Assembly (NCBI GenBank): GCA_947488595.1 | Contig: CANKZI010000024.1 | Coordinates: 1-39,536 of the forward strand | Direction of reading: 5' to 3' | Origin: Flavobacteriaceae bacterium | GTDB lineage: Bacteria; Bacteroidota; Bacteroidia; Flavobacteriales; Flavobacteriaceae | DNA: 39,536 nucleotides | Part shown: positions 29,888 to 39,204 of the stretch, piece after piece | How positions within the stretch are numbered: position 1 is the stretch's first letter | Layout of the letters: each line of letters begins with the position of its first letter | The notes under the pieces: generated by a model | Database searches by the model: none | Seen by the model: only the letters and a program-made list of their open reading frames with translations | Told to the model about the DNA's origin: nothing | Translations under genes and position numbers: made by a program

Positions 29888-29958
29888 CCAAAAATAAAAT
29901 AGTCAAAAACATAAAACCTTTGTAAATTTGAGCATTAGTCACTTTGAAACCAAAAATC

Positions 29959-30291
29959 ATGAAAGTAGAAACCAAAGGACATACCACCAGCATTAAAGAT
30001 ACACAAGGAGATTTGACCGTTTTTGTTATGAAAGTCACGCATGAATACAAAACGTTTGAAAGAAACAATATTGTCATCGATCTTTCTAAACATAATGATT
30101 TGACTGTTAAACAAATAAAATCATTTGATTCGCTTTCAAAAATTCATAAAAAGGCAAAAAAATCATTTGTTATTGTCGCCAGTGGTATTGATTTTAATGA
30201 AGTACCATCAAAGATGACCGTTGTTCCTACAACTTTAGAAGCACACGACATTATTGAAATGGAAGAAATTGAAAGGGACTTGGGTTTTTAA
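29959..30291 (+). CDS. Small STAS-like conserved protein next to rnz (110 aa)
   Basis: The product begins MKVETKGHTTSIKDTQGDL, then has a strand-helix alternation (NIVIDLSKHNDLTVKQIKSF, KKSFVIVASGID) compatible with a STAS/SpoIIAA-like fold, and ends in the acidic EAHDIIEMEEIERDLGF. I recall the same small gene beside rnz in flavobacterial genomes, sometimes mis-named ribonuclease Z because of that position; it has no metallo-hydrolase motif. The frame opens with TTG at 29944, but the ATG at 29959 is the natural start. It follows pyrB by 71 bases. Confidence 0.75.
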   Translation: MKVETKGHTTSIKDTQGDLTVFVMKVTHEYKTFERNNIVIDLSKHNDLTVKQIKSFDSLSKIHKKAKKSFVIVASGIDFNEVPSKMTVVPTTLEAHDIIEMEEIERDLGF

Positions 30292-30300
30292 ATTTTTATT

Positions 30301-30492
30301 ATGGTATTTAACAGAAAAAGTAATATTTATTCAAGCGCTATTTTTGTGGTTATTTTTTCTTTTATGTTGGTAAAACTAATCGTTGAAGGATTAAAAACCA
30401 ACCAATTTGATAGTATTAGAATTGTAATTTCGATAATAGGAATTTTATTTTTTATAATGCAAGTTGTATTTTTTGCAAAGCGTAAAAAGTAG
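30301..30492 (+). CDS. Small two-helix membrane protein (63 aa)
   Basis: Two hydrophobic segments (about residues 10-28, SSAIFVVIFSFMLVKLIVEG, and 41-58, IRIVISIIGILFFIMQVVFF) joined by a polar turn, with a lysine-rich C-terminus (KRKK) that would face the cytoplasm. It starts 9 bases after the preceding gene, and rnz begins 67 bases later, so all three may be one transcript. No family recognised. Confidence 0.6.
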   Translation: MVFNRKSNIYSSAIFVVIFSFMLVKLIVEGLKTNQFDSIRIVISIIGILFFIMQVVFFAKRKK

Positions 30493-30559
30493 GTTTTGAA
30501 GTGCGGTGCAAAGTTGCAAAGACGCAAAAATCCAATAATCCAACAATCCAATAATAAAA

Positions 30560-31465
30560 TTGAACCTAACCATACTCGGCTGTTATGCCGCAACGCCAAG
30601 AACCTTTACCAATCCAACATCGCAAGTATTGGAAATGAGAAATCATTTGTTTCTCATTGATTGTGGCGAAGCAACGCAAGTGCAATTGCGGAAAAACAAA
30701 ATCAAGTTTTCTAAAATCAATCACATTTTTATTTCGCATTTGCACGGAGATCATTTTTTTGGTTTAATTGGATTAATCAGCACGTTTACTTTGTTGAACC
30801 GAACTACAGATTTACATGTTTATGGTCCAAAAGGTATTAAAGAAATTATACTTTTGCAACTCAAATATGCCAATTCTTATACCGGTTATGGTTTGTATTT
30901 TCACGAATTGATAGCCCAAGAAAGCGAAGTTATTTTTGAAGATGAAAAAGTAATTGTCCGCACGATTCCGCTATTGCATCGGGTTTATACCAACGGTTTT
31001 TTGTTTCAAGAAAAATGGCGCGATCGTAAAATTAATGCCGATGCTGTTCGCTCCCATAAAATCGAAACTTGTTATTTTCAAAACATTAAAAACGGGAAAG
31101 ACATTGTGCTGGACAATGGTGATATGATTAAAAACGCAGACTTAACTTTTGATCCTCAACCACCAAAAAGTTATGCTTTTTGCTCTGATACGGTTTATAC
31201 CGAAAATTACCTTCCGCTGATTCAAAATGTGGATGTTTTGTACCAAGAGGCAACTTTTTTAGAAACCGAAGCGCATTTGTCCGAAAGAACAATGCATTGC
31301 ACTGCAAAACAAGCGGCTACGATTGCTTTGAAAGCCAACGTCAAACAACTCGTTTTGGGTCATTATTCGACTCGTTACGAATCAATTTCGCTTTTTAAAG
31401 ACGAGGCAGCGGCCATTTTTCCGAATGTGCTTTTGGCAGATGACGGAAAGGTATTTGAATTTTAA
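30560..31465 (+). CDS. rnz: Ribonuclease Z
   Basis: Endonuclease that trims tRNA 3' ends where CCA is not encoded, as for the tRNA-Arg in this window. The 301-aa metallo-beta-lactamase-fold protein has the zinc motif HLHGDH at residues 60-65, a PxKxG-like GPKGIKEI segment in the exosite area, IPLLHRVYTNGFLF for a third histidine, CSDTVYTE for the bridging Asp and LGHYSTRY for the last His. The start codon is TTG (30560-30562), giving MNLTILGCYAATPR as in relatives; the upstream in-frame codons ATA ATA AAA offer no ATG. Confidence 0.95.
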   Translation: MNLTILGCYAATPRTFTNPTSQVLEMRNHLFLIDCGEATQVQLRKNKIKFSKINHIFISHLHGDHFFGLIGLISTFTLLNRTTDLHVYGPKGIKEIILLQLKYANSYTGYGLYFHELIAQESEVIFEDEKVIVRTIPLLHRVYTNGFLFQEKWRDRKINADAVRSHKIETCYFQNIKNGKDIVLDNGDMIKNADLTFDPQPPKSYAFCSDTVYTENYLPLIQNVDVLYQEATFLETEAHLSERTMHCTAKQAATIALKANVKQLVLGHYSTRYESISLFKDEAAAIFPNVLLADDGKVFEF

Positions 31466-31486
31466 AAACAACAAAAAAATGACACG

Positions 31487-32128
31487 ATGAAAGATTTAAG
31501 CAACTATCGAAAGTCTTACGATAAAAAGGAATTATTAACATCAGCAATTCCAAATGATGCGATGCAATTGTTTGCACAATGGTTCCAAGAAGTTGACGCA
31601 ATTACCAGTGACGAAGCCAATGCGATGACCGTCGCGACAGTAGGTGAAGATGGTTTTCCAAAAGCAAGAATTGTGCTTTTAAAACAATTTTCTGACGATG
31701 GATTTGTGTTTTTTACCAACTATGATTCCGAAAAAGGAAAAGCAATGCTAGCCCACCCGCAAGTGTGCTTATCCTTTTTTTGGCATGATTTTGAACGACA
31801 AGTCATTATTAAAGGTATTGCTCAAAAAGTTACGGAAGAAGTTTCTGACAACTATTTTCAAAGTCGGCCACACGGAAGCCAATTGGGCGCAGTAGTCTCC
31901 AATCAGAGCGAAGTGATTCCTTCACGTGAAATATTAGAAGAAAAACTATTGGCATTAGAAAAAGAATTTGAAAATAAAGCAGTTCCTAGACCAACAAACT
32001 GGGGTGGTTTTGTAGTTAAACCTTTAGAAATAGAGTTTTGGCAAGGACGTCCAAACCGACTGCACGACCGTATTAGATACCGTTTAAAAGAGAATGCTTC
32101 ATGGGAAATCGAGCGATTGGCACCATAA
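31487..32128 (+). CDS. pdxH: Pyridoxamine 5'-phosphate oxidase
   Basis: FMN enzyme that makes pyridoxal phosphate from PNP or PMP. The 213-aa product has the FMN-binding parts MTVATVGEDGFPKARIVLLK and FFTNYDSEKGKA, the conserved SRPHGSQLGAVVSNQS loop (here QSRPHGSQLGA), and the C-terminal PdxH dimerisation motif EFWQGRPNRLHDRIRY ending WEIERLAP. Length is typical. It starts 21 bases after rnz and is probably in the same transcript. PLP made here serves enzymes such as GlyA, encoded elsewhere in this window. Confidence 0.96.
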   Translation: MKDLSNYRKSYDKKELLTSAIPNDAMQLFAQWFQEVDAITSDEANAMTVATVGEDGFPKARIVLLKQFSDDGFVFFTNYDSEKGKAMLAHPQVCLSFFWHDFERQVIIKGIAQKVTEEVSDNYFQSRPHGSQLGAVVSNQSEVIPSREILEEKLLALEKEFENKAVPRPTNWGGFVVKPLEIEFWQGRPNRLHDRIRYRLKENASWEIERLAP

Positions 32129-32226
32129 AAAAGAAATTATTTGGTGCGATTTAACTTTTTGTTGCTCTAATTTATAAAAAATATTCGGATATTTAGAGTT
32201 GCTTTATACCAATTAAGTACATTCTA

Positions 32227-32715
32227 ATGAAAAATCTAATCCTTATTCGACACGCCAAATCCAGTTGGGAAGCGCCATTAATAGACAAAGACCGTCCTTT
32301 AAACAATAGAGGCATACTTGATGCACATTTGGTTTCGGAACATATTGCTCCTTTTTTGCCCAAAACATTTATCATATGGAGCAGTACCGCCAAAAGAGCA
32401 TCAGAAACTGCTTTAATTTTCACACAAAACATAGGTTGTCCTACCGAAAGTATCATTTTCAAAGATGAATTGTACACTTTTGATGAACGTCAACTCAAAG
32501 AAACCATTCAATCCTGCAATAATGATTATGATTGTGTTATTCTTTTTGGTCACAATGCGGCCATAACGAATTTTGTTAATAAATTTGGAGATATTTTTGT
32601 TGAAAATGTAGCGACATCAGGATTTGTATCCATTCGATTTGATACCAATTCATGGGAAAGCTTTCAAAAAGGCAAAACGTTAAAAGTAGTAGTTCCGAAA
32701 GATTTAAAAAATTAA
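32227..32715 (+). CDS. SixA-like histidine phosphatase
   Basis: A 162-aa member of the histidine phosphatase superfamily. The catalytic phospho-histidine motif is LIRHAKSSW (RHA at residues 8-10), followed by DRPLNNRG, the second Arg in SSTAKRASETA and the second catalytic His in LFGHNAAI. SixA removes phosphate from phosphohistidine in E. coli; here the partner is unknown. Its TAA stop (32713-32715) touches the ATG of ppk1 (32716), so the two are translated from one mRNA. That links it to polyphosphate metabolism or to the PPK autophosphorylated histidine (inference). Confidence 0.88.
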   Translation: MKNLILIRHAKSSWEAPLIDKDRPLNNRGILDAHLVSEHIAPFLPKTFIIWSSTAKRASETALIFTQNIGCPTESIIFKDELYTFDERQLKETIQSCNNDYDCVILFGHNAAITNFVNKFGDIFVENVATSGFVSIRFDTNSWESFQKGKTLKVVVPKDLKN

Positions 32716-34824
32716 ATGACACACGCAAACCGATACACTGACCGCGAAAAAAGCTGGCTTTCTTTTAATGCCCGCGTCCTTCAAGAAGCCGCCGATTCTA
32801 ATGTACCTTTGTTAGACCGACTTCGATTTTTGGGTATTTTTTCAAATAATTTAGACGAGTTTTTTAGAGTGCGATTTGCTGCCATCAGACGTTTAAGTTT
32901 GTCTGGGATTTCGGGCGAAAAAGTTTTGAATGGTATTTCGGCCGATAAGTTACTCAAAGAAATTACCGATATTGTAATTAAGCAACAAGCTGAAAGTCTT
33001 CGTATTTTGAGCATTATCGAAAAAGAGCTTGAAGCCGAAAATATTTTTATAATCAATGAATTTGAAATTTCAAAAGAACAAGAGAACTTCATCAAAGATT
33101 TTTTCATTCAAAAAGTAAGTCCTGCTTTGGTTACAATTATATTGAATGATTTGGCTGAGTTTCCAACTTTGAAAGATACTTCTGGTTATTTGGCTGTACA
33201 ATTAGTCATGAAACCCAAAACAAAACCGTCGCTTTTAAGTTTGGTTAAACCAAAGCCAGAAGTGCGTTATGCAGTAATCGAAATTCCTAAAACCGTCAAT
33301 CGTTTTGTGGTTTTGCCTTCCAACAATGAAAAGCAATTTGTTATTTTATTAGACGACGTGATTCGGTACAACTTGAGCAATATCTTCAATATTTTTGATT
33401 ACGACAGTATTTCGGCACATATGATTAAAATTACGCGTGATGCCCAATTGGAAATTGATAGTGATTTGAGTAAAAGTATGTTAGAGAAAATTGCAATAAG
33501 CGTAAAAGACCGCCGCATCGGTGAGCCTGTTCGGTTTATTTATGACCAAATGATTGGCAAAGACACACTTCAATTTTTTCTTTCAAAAATGCATATCGAT
33601 TCATCTGATAGCATTATTCCGGGTGGCAGGTACCACAACCGCCGTGATTATATGGATTTTCCAAATCTTGGAAGATTTGATTTGTTGTACCAATCCAATA
33701 CACCATTGCCGGTTCAAGGTTTGAGTTTGGAAGGCAGTATTTTAGAAAAAATCAGTAAGAAAGATTATTTGGTCAATGCACCGTACCAGTCTTTTTCCTA
33801 CATCATCAAGTTTTTGCGTGAAGCGGCTTTGGATCCAAAAGTGACTACCATAAAAATCACTTTGTACCGTTTAGCCAAGAATTCACAAGTTATTAGTTCA
33901 TTAGTCAATGCAGCAAAAAATGGCAAAAAAGTGACTGTTCAAATCGAATTGCAAGCGCGTTTTGACGAAGCCAGTAATATTTCGTATGCGGAGCAAATGC
34001 AAACCGAAGGCATCGAGTTGATTTTTGGTATAAAAGGGCTTAAAGTACATAGCAAAATATGCATGATTGAACGTATGGAGGATAGTAAAATAGTACGTTA
34101 TGGATTGATTTCGACTGGAAATTTTAACGAGTCTACCGCCAAAGTTTATACGGATGTTACATTATTTACAGCACATCAACAGTTATTAAAAGATGTGTCT
34201 AAGATTTTTGATTTTTTTGATATCAATTACAGGTTGCACCGCTATAAGCACTTGATTGTTTCGCCGCATTATACTAGATCACGTTTTTACCGATTGATTG
34301 ACAAAGAAATCATGTATGCAAAACTCGGAAAACCCGCCTACATTAAATTAAAAATGAACAGTTTATCTGATATAAAAATGATTGATAAATTGTATGAGGC
34401 GAGTCGTGCAGGTGTTAAAATTCAGTTGCTAATACGTGGCATATGTTCATTGATTCCTGGAATTAAAGACATGAGCGAAAATATTGAAGCCATTAGTATC
34501 GTTGATAATTATCTTGAACATTCGCGCGTTTATATTTTTTGTAATGACAATAACCCCGAAGTTTTTATTTCGTCTGCCGATTTTATGACTCGAAATCTCG
34601 ACGGTCGGGTAGAGGTAAGTTGCCCAATTTATGATATCGATGTAAAAAAAGAACTCATTGACAGTTTTGATGTAGGTTGGAAAGGGAACGTAAAGGCCCG
34701 ATTGCATTCCGAAAAACTGGAGAATAAATACCGTGTTCGAGGGAATGATCCCGTGTTTAGAGCGCAACTTGAAACCTACAATTACTATCGCGACAAGCTC
34801 GAAGTGATTACAGAAGAATTATAA
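32716..34824 (+). CDS. ppk1: Polyphosphate kinase 1
   Basis: Polymerises the terminal phosphate of ATP into polyphosphate, and can run in reverse. The 702-aa product has the N domain (DREKSWLSFNARVLQEAADS at the start), the head domain and the two PLD-like catalytic domains. H445 in KVHSKICMIE corresponds to the autophosphorylated His435 of E. coli, and H602 in YLEHSRVYIF to His592. NFNESTAKVYTD and RNLDGRVEVSCPI are the associated phosphate-site motifs. It directly abuts the SixA-like gene and is followed by ppx after 39 bases. Confidence 0.96.
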   Translation: MTHANRYTDREKSWLSFNARVLQEAADSNVPLLDRLRFLGIFSNNLDEFFRVRFAAIRRLSLSGISGEKVLNGISADKLLKEITDIVIKQQAESLRILSIIEKELEAENIFIINEFEISKEQENFIKDFFIQKVSPALVTIILNDLAEFPTLKDTSGYLAVQLVMKPKTKPSLLSLVKPKPEVRYAVIEIPKTVNRFVVLPSNNEKQFVILLDDVIRYNLSNIFNIFDYDSISAHMIKITRDAQLEIDSDLSKSMLEKIAISVKDRRIGEPVRFIYDQMIGKDTLQFFLSKMHIDSSDSIIPGGRYHNRRDYMDFPNLGRFDLLYQSNTPLPVQGLSLEGSILEKISKKDYLVNAPYQSFSYIIKFLREAALDPKVTTIKITLYRLAKNSQVISSLVNAAKNGKKVTVQIELQARFDEASNISYAEQMQTEGIELIFGIKGLKVHSKICMIERMEDSKIVRYGLISTGNFNESTAKVYTDVTLFTAHQQLLKDVSKIFDFFDINYRLHRYKHLIVSPHYTRSRFYRLIDKEIMYAKLGKPAYIKLKMNSLSDIKMIDKLYEASRAGVKIQLLIRGICSLIPGIKDMSENIEAISIVDNYLEHSRVYIFCNDNNPEVFISSADFMTRNLDGRVEVSCPIYDIDVKKELIDSFDVGWKGNVKARLHSEKLENKYRVRGNDPVFRAQLETYNYYRDKLEVITEEL

Positions 34825-34863
34825 TGCAATAACCGTAACGAATCTAAGATTCAATATTTTTAA

Positions 34864-35754
34864 ATGATTACAATTAAACAATATGCAGCCATCGACATCG
34901 GATCCAATGCGATGCGTTTGTTGGTCGCTAATATTATCGAAGAAAAAGGAAAGGAAACCCAATTTACCAAAAGTTCGCTTGTACGGGTGCCGATTCGTTT
35001 GGGACAAGATGCTTTTACGGTTGGCGAAATTACCGAAGAAAATATCGAACGGATGGTCGATGCCATGAAAGCATTCAAGCTTTTAATGAAAGTGCACAAA
35101 GTCGAGAAATATATGGCGTGTGCAACTTCGGCAATGCGAGAAGCTTATAATGGTAAAGAGGTAGTCGATTTAATCAAAAAGAAAGCTGATATTAAGATAG
35201 AAATTATTGACGGTAAAAAAGAAGCAGCTATTATTGCTTCAACCGATTTGCATTATTTGTTAAAAACAGATCAAACTTATCTATATGTAGATGTTGGTGG
35301 TGGTAGCACCGAATTTTCGCTTTTTTCAAATAGCAAAATGATTGTTTCCAAATCTTTTAAAGTTGGAACGGTGCGTTTGCTCAATGAGATGGTCAATGAC
35401 GTCGTATGGCACGAAATTGAAAAATGGATCAAAGCCAATACAAAAGATTACGAGCAAGTGACACTCATTGGGTCTGGTGGGAACATCAATAAAGTGTTCA
35501 AAATGTCTGGCAAACAAAACGAAAAACCGCTTTCTTATATTTATTTGAATTCGCAATACAGTCTTTTAAATTCACTATCTTATGAACAACGTATCTCTGA
35601 ACTGGCGCTGAATCCGGATCGTGCCGATGTGATTATTCCTGCACTTCGTGTTTATCTCAATGCCATGAAATGGAGTGGCGCTAGAAGTATTTATGTGCCA
35701 AAAATTGGACTTGCTGACGGAATTGTAAAAGCATTGTATTATGGTAGAATATAA
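34864..35754 (+). CDS. ppx: Exopolyphosphatase, Ppx/GppA family
   Basis: A 296-aa ASKHA-fold phosphatase. The first phosphate loop reads AIDIGSNAMRLL (about residues 9-20), the catalytic Glu is E120 in IDGKKEAAI, and the second loop is VDVGGGSTEF (142-151). It is short because it lacks the C-terminal HD-like domains of E. coli Ppx, a form common in Bacteroidota. It would release phosphate from polyphosphate ends, or hydrolyse pppGpp. The position after ppk1 favours the former. No clear terminator follows. Confidence 0.93.
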   Translation: MITIKQYAAIDIGSNAMRLLVANIIEEKGKETQFTKSSLVRVPIRLGQDAFTVGEITEENIERMVDAMKAFKLLMKVHKVEKYMACATSAMREAYNGKEVVDLIKKKADIKIEIIDGKKEAAIIASTDLHYLLKTDQTYLYVDVGGGSTEFSLFSNSKMIVSKSFKVGTVRLLNEMVNDVVWHEIEKWIKANTKDYEQVTLIGSGGNINKVFKMSGKQNEKPLSYIYLNSQYSLLNSLSYEQRISELALNPDRADVIIPALRVYLNAMKWSGARSIYVPKIGLADGIVKALYYGRI

Positions 35755-35885
35755 TCCTACAAATAAAATCGACTTGACATTTTTAGTTACGGCTAAATGC
35801 TACTAAACATAAAGACAAAATCCGTTTGGTTCAAATTTTTGACCTTTATATTTTGTATTGCATCGTTCAACTATGTCGCGTTGAT

Positions 35886-37609
35886 TTAAATATCCAAATC
35901 AAACGTTTTTCGCAATAATTCTAAATTCGGATTAATTTCATTCAGACGATTATAACGGTCTTGTGGAGTGAATGCTTTAGATTGTTTCAAGCTTTCATTG
36001 ACAATTACTTCTATCGTAATGTCATGGTTGTGCAAATGGCCTTTCAAATGGCCTAAAAGTCCATTCTTTTCGGATTCAAAATCTATTTTTGAACCTTCAT
36101 TGGGCAATTCTAATGTGATGGCAGTTCCGTTTAAAACAGGATCATTGATCAGCAATAACGATTCCATAATCCTAAAACCTTTATCGCCCAATTTTTGCGC
36201 ATATTTATTCCATTGCAACAGCATATCGGTAGTGTTGAAAGGCTCAGATGGCAAATGTACTTCTTCTTTTACAAAGGACTTATTGCTTTCTTGCAAGGCC
36301 TTTTTGGCGCGAATACTCGACAACGAAAGGGCTGATACTTTTTGACTATCGGTTGTCGTATTTAGTATTTTTTCGGAAACAGGATACTTAATTTGGACTT
36401 CAACAGGATTTGAAACCAAATCATTTTGAACGGTTTTTTCTTCAACCACAGTTGGAACAACAATAATTTCAGGTGAAGCAACCGGAATTTCGAGTACGCG
36501 TTTGTAAAAATAATTGGCAGGAATTATAAATCCATCAACTTTTTTTTTTCTCCATCATAAGTGATAGAGGCCAATTGCATCAAGCAAAGTTCAACCAATA
36601 AACGTTGGTTTTGCGAAACTTTGAATTTCAAATCGCAATCATTGGCAAGTGCGATTCCTTTTAATAAAAATTCTTGCGATAATTTTTGAGATTGTACGGC
36701 ATACAATTTTTGTGCGTGTTCACCTGCTTCAAGCAAAGTTAAAGTAGCGGGCGTTTTACAAACCAATAAATCCCTAAAATGGGATGCCAATCCAGCAATA
36801 AAATGATGACCATCAAAACCTTTCGAAAGAATATCATTATACGCCATTAGCACTTCTGGAATTTTATTTTCCAAAATTAAATCGGTCATATTAATATAGG
36901 TTTCGTAATCCAGTACGTTGAGGTTTTCGGTAACGGCTTGGCGCGTTAAATGATTGCCACAAAACGAAACCACCCGGTCAAAAATAGACAAGGCATCACG
37001 CATCGCACCATCTGCTTTTTGGGCTATAATGTGAAGCGCATCATCTTCAAATTGAACACCTTGACTTTGTGCAATTTCTGCCAAATGTTCTTTGGCGTCT
37101 TTTACAGTAATGCGTTTAAAATCAAAAATCTGGCAACGCGAGAGTATAGTGGGAATGATTTTGTGTTTTTCGGTCGTAGCCAAAATAAATATGGCGTGTT
37201 TTGGCGGTTCTTCTAATGTTTTTAAGAAAGCATTGAATGCAGAAGACGATAGCATGTGCACCTCATCAATAATATATACTTTGTATTGACCCGTTTGCGG
37301 CGGAATTCGAACTTGATCAATCAAATTCCGAATATCGTCAACAGAATTGTTAGAAGCTGCATCCAATTCGAATACATTAAAAGCAAAATCTTCATTAGGA
37401 TCGTCATAACCAGGTTGGTTAATTTTACGCGCTAAAATTCGTGCGCAAGTGGTTTTTCCTACACCTCTTGGACCCGTAAACAATAGGGCAGACGCCAAAT
37501 GATTGGTGGCAATGGCATTGAGCAAAGTGTTGGTAATGGCTTGTTGACCGACAACATCTTTAAATGTTTGCGGACGGTATTTTCGGGCCGATACTACAAA
37601 TTGTTCCAT
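35886..37609 (-). CDS. dnaX: DNA polymerase III clamp-loader subunit gamma/tau (frame change at A10 run)
   Basis: Clamp-loader ATPase. The zero-frame part (37609-36524, 361 aa) has Walker A GPRGVGKT (46-53), Walker B YIIDEVHM (112-119) and the SRC motif (157-159); it lacks the four-cysteine zinc module seen in E. coli DnaX. At 36540-36549 (read on the minus strand) ten A follow GG-A-G, giving GAA AAA AAA AAG, which includes the heptamer A AAA AAG. Zero frame ends four codons later (KLMDL, TAA 36524-36526). A -1 step at the run gives KVDGFIIPANYFYKRV and an uninterrupted 218-residue C-terminal region to the TAA at 35886-35888, making a 574-aa tau-like protein. Either recoding, slippage or a one-base sequence error explains it. 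A -7 box lies at 37627. Confidence 0.9.
36540..36549 (-). promoter_or_regulatory. Possible dnaX slippage/frameshift site (A10)
   Basis: Ten consecutive A on the coding strand containing A AAA AAG in the zero frame, immediately after GGAG. A -1 ribosomal shift, or one extra A in the mRNA, joins the two dnaX frames. No clear downstream stimulatory hairpin was seen. Confidence 0.55.
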
Positions 37610-37626
37610 AGTTTTTTATTGCAAAG

Positions 37627-37634
37627 CAAATATA
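37627..37634 (-). promoter_or_regulatory. -7 box of dnaX
   Basis: TATATTTG on the minus strand, 17 bases before the dnaX ATG. No TTG at the usual upstream distance. Confidence 0.4.
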
Positions 37635-37684
37635 GTTTTTTTGTAGATTTTTTTATAATCTAATCCGTTTATTTAAAAAAAATA

Positions 37685-38752
37685 TTACGTCAAAACTTCG
37701 GCAATGTTTTCGTTTTTTAGCAATTGCAATAAAGCATGTTCTTCGGCATTGAGGTTATGCCCATTTTGAGGTTTGTATTTCCAAAGTGCACCATTTACAT
37801 AAGAAGCGATAATTGTTGGATGCACATAATATTTTTTGCAGACCGTTCGTGTATTGCCTAGTTTTGAAGCAACAAAATCTAATACCTCGATAATTTTATG
37901 CTTTGTTTCTGCTGGGTTTTTTGGGATATCGCATGCTAAAAAAGCAGTTAAAGCATTCAGACTTCCCGACCAAACTCTGAAATCCTTAGCTGTAAAATCT
38001 TTATGCGTTATTTGTTTGAGGTAGTTATTGATGTCTGCTGATCCAATAACATGGTGTTTGCCATCGTCGTCATAATACTGAAACAAATCTTGTCCTGGTA
38101 TTTCTTTGCATTTTTTTACGAGATTCAGGAGTTTTTTACTTTCTAAACTGATATTGTGTTTGATTCCCTTTTTGCCAGTAAACTGAAAATATATTTTTGA
38201 TTTCTGAAATTTGACATGTTTGTCTTGTAAAGTGGTCAGACCAAAAGAGCCATATAATTTTTTAAAAGCCTCATTTCCAATTCTGATATTGGTAATCGCC
38301 ATCAATTGAACCACAAGCGCGATTACTTTTTGATACGGAAGACCATTTAATTTGAGGTCTTTTTCGACTTGTGTTCTTATTAATGGCAGTGCATTAGCGA
38401 AACTTAGCAGTCTGTGAAATTTAGATTGGTTTCTGATTTTGTTCCAATTGGGATGATAACGGTATTGTTTGCGTCCTTTGGCATCAATTCCAGTTGCTTG
38501 TAAGTGTCCGTTTTCAAGAGTAGCAATCCAAACTTTTTCCCAAGCTGGCGGAATCACTAGACTTTTAATTCTGCTTAAAATCGCATTGTCTTTTATTCTT
38601 TTTTTATTTTGATCAATAAAAAAAGTACTATTGTTTTTTTTAATCCTAAAATAACCTTCATTCGTGTTAGTTGTATATTTGAGTCCCACTGCTTTTGCCG
38701 TAATCTGTGGATTGCTTCCAATTTTTTCGAGTTTGGATTGAAGTCTACTCAT
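37685..38752 (-). CDS. DNA topoisomerase IB
   Basis: A 355-aa poxvirus/eukaryote-type topoisomerase that relaxes supercoils by nicking one strand through a 3'-phosphotyrosine. Active-site residues can be placed: R157 in TNIRIGNEAF, K194 in FTGKKGIKH, R259 in KDFRVWSGSLNA, and the nucleophile Y309 in CKKYYVHPTI. The N-terminal domain (about 1-100, ending KGRKQYRYHPNW) matches the bacterial family. Such enzymes are found patchily in bacteria, including many Flavobacteria, alongside gyrase and topo IV. It starts 76 bases upstream of dnaX's own start region and probably has separate transcription. Confidence 0.93.
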   Translation of the reverse strand: MSRLQSKLEKIGSNPQITAKAVGLKYTTNTNEGYFRIKKNNSTFFIDQNKKRIKDNAILSRIKSLVIPPAWEKVWIATLENGHLQATGIDAKGRKQYRYHPNWNKIRNQSKFHRLLSFANALPLIRTQVEKDLKLNGLPYQKVIALVVQLMAITNIRIGNEAFKKLYGSFGLTTLQDKHVKFQKSKIYFQFTGKKGIKHNISLESKKLLNLVKKCKEIPGQDLFQYYDDDGKHHVIGSADINNYLKQITHKDFTAKDFRVWSGSLNALTAFLACDIPKNPAETKHKIIEVLDFVASKLGNTRTVCKKYYVHPTIIASYVNGALWKYKPQNGHNLNAEEHALLQLLKNENIAEVLT

Positions 38753-38768
38753 GCAAAAAAAATAAAGG

Positions 38769-39080
38769 TTATTGGTCTTTATTTTCTCGGCCTTTAATAC
38801 TCAATTCGTTCAGAACCATTGCGGCACTATTGTCGGTAAATGCTGATAATCCAGCAACAAAAACACCTTTTTCACCAGTACTCGATTTGATACCAAACAC
38901 CATTGCTTCATCTCCAGGATCGCTCGCTCCTTCATAACGGTAAAGGTGTACAATTTCAAAATCGTCAGGACTATTGATAATGCGGTTTTCTTGCACGTTA
39001 AAATCGACTGTAAACCCTTTTTCGGTTAGTTCTTCTAATGCTTTTGTAACGGTTGCATAGTGGTACATTTGACGTTCCAT
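38769..39080 (-). CDS. Conserved small hypothetical protein (103 aa)
   Basis: The product begins [20 protein letters not shown] and continues through [28 protein letters not shown] and [17 protein letters not shown]. No transmembrane segment or signal. I recall close relatives in Bacteroidota labelled phosphoribosylpyrophosphate synthetase; nothing in this sequence (no PRPP-synthetase P-loop or length) supports that name. It precedes the topoisomerase IB gene by 16 bases on the same strand, suggesting an operon. Confidence 0.75.
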   Translation of the reverse strand: MERQMYHYATVTKALEELTEKGFTVDFNVQENRIINSPDDFEIVHLYRYEGASDPGDEAMVFGIKSSTGEKGVFVAGLSAFTDNSAAMVLNELSIKGRENKDQ

Positions 39081-39171
39081 GATAAATAAATATTGGTTAA
39101 GTAATCATTTAAAATTACACCATTGCATTGATGAAAGTTTTACATAATTTGAACCAAAATGTATAACATTA

Positions 39172-39200
39172 TTGGCTTTATTTAAAATGTTGTAAGTTTG
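39172..39200 (+). promoter_or_regulatory. Promoter of rnpB
   Basis: TTG (39172-39174), an 18-base spacer and TAAGTTTG (39193-39200). The expected start agrees with the 5' end of the RNase P RNA at about 39205. Confidence 0.8.
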
Positions 39201-39204
39201 CACT

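Noticed and set aside
38769..39080. Phosphoribosylpyrophosphate synthetase
   Set aside because: The 103-aa product is far too short and lacks the PRPP-synthetase motifs.
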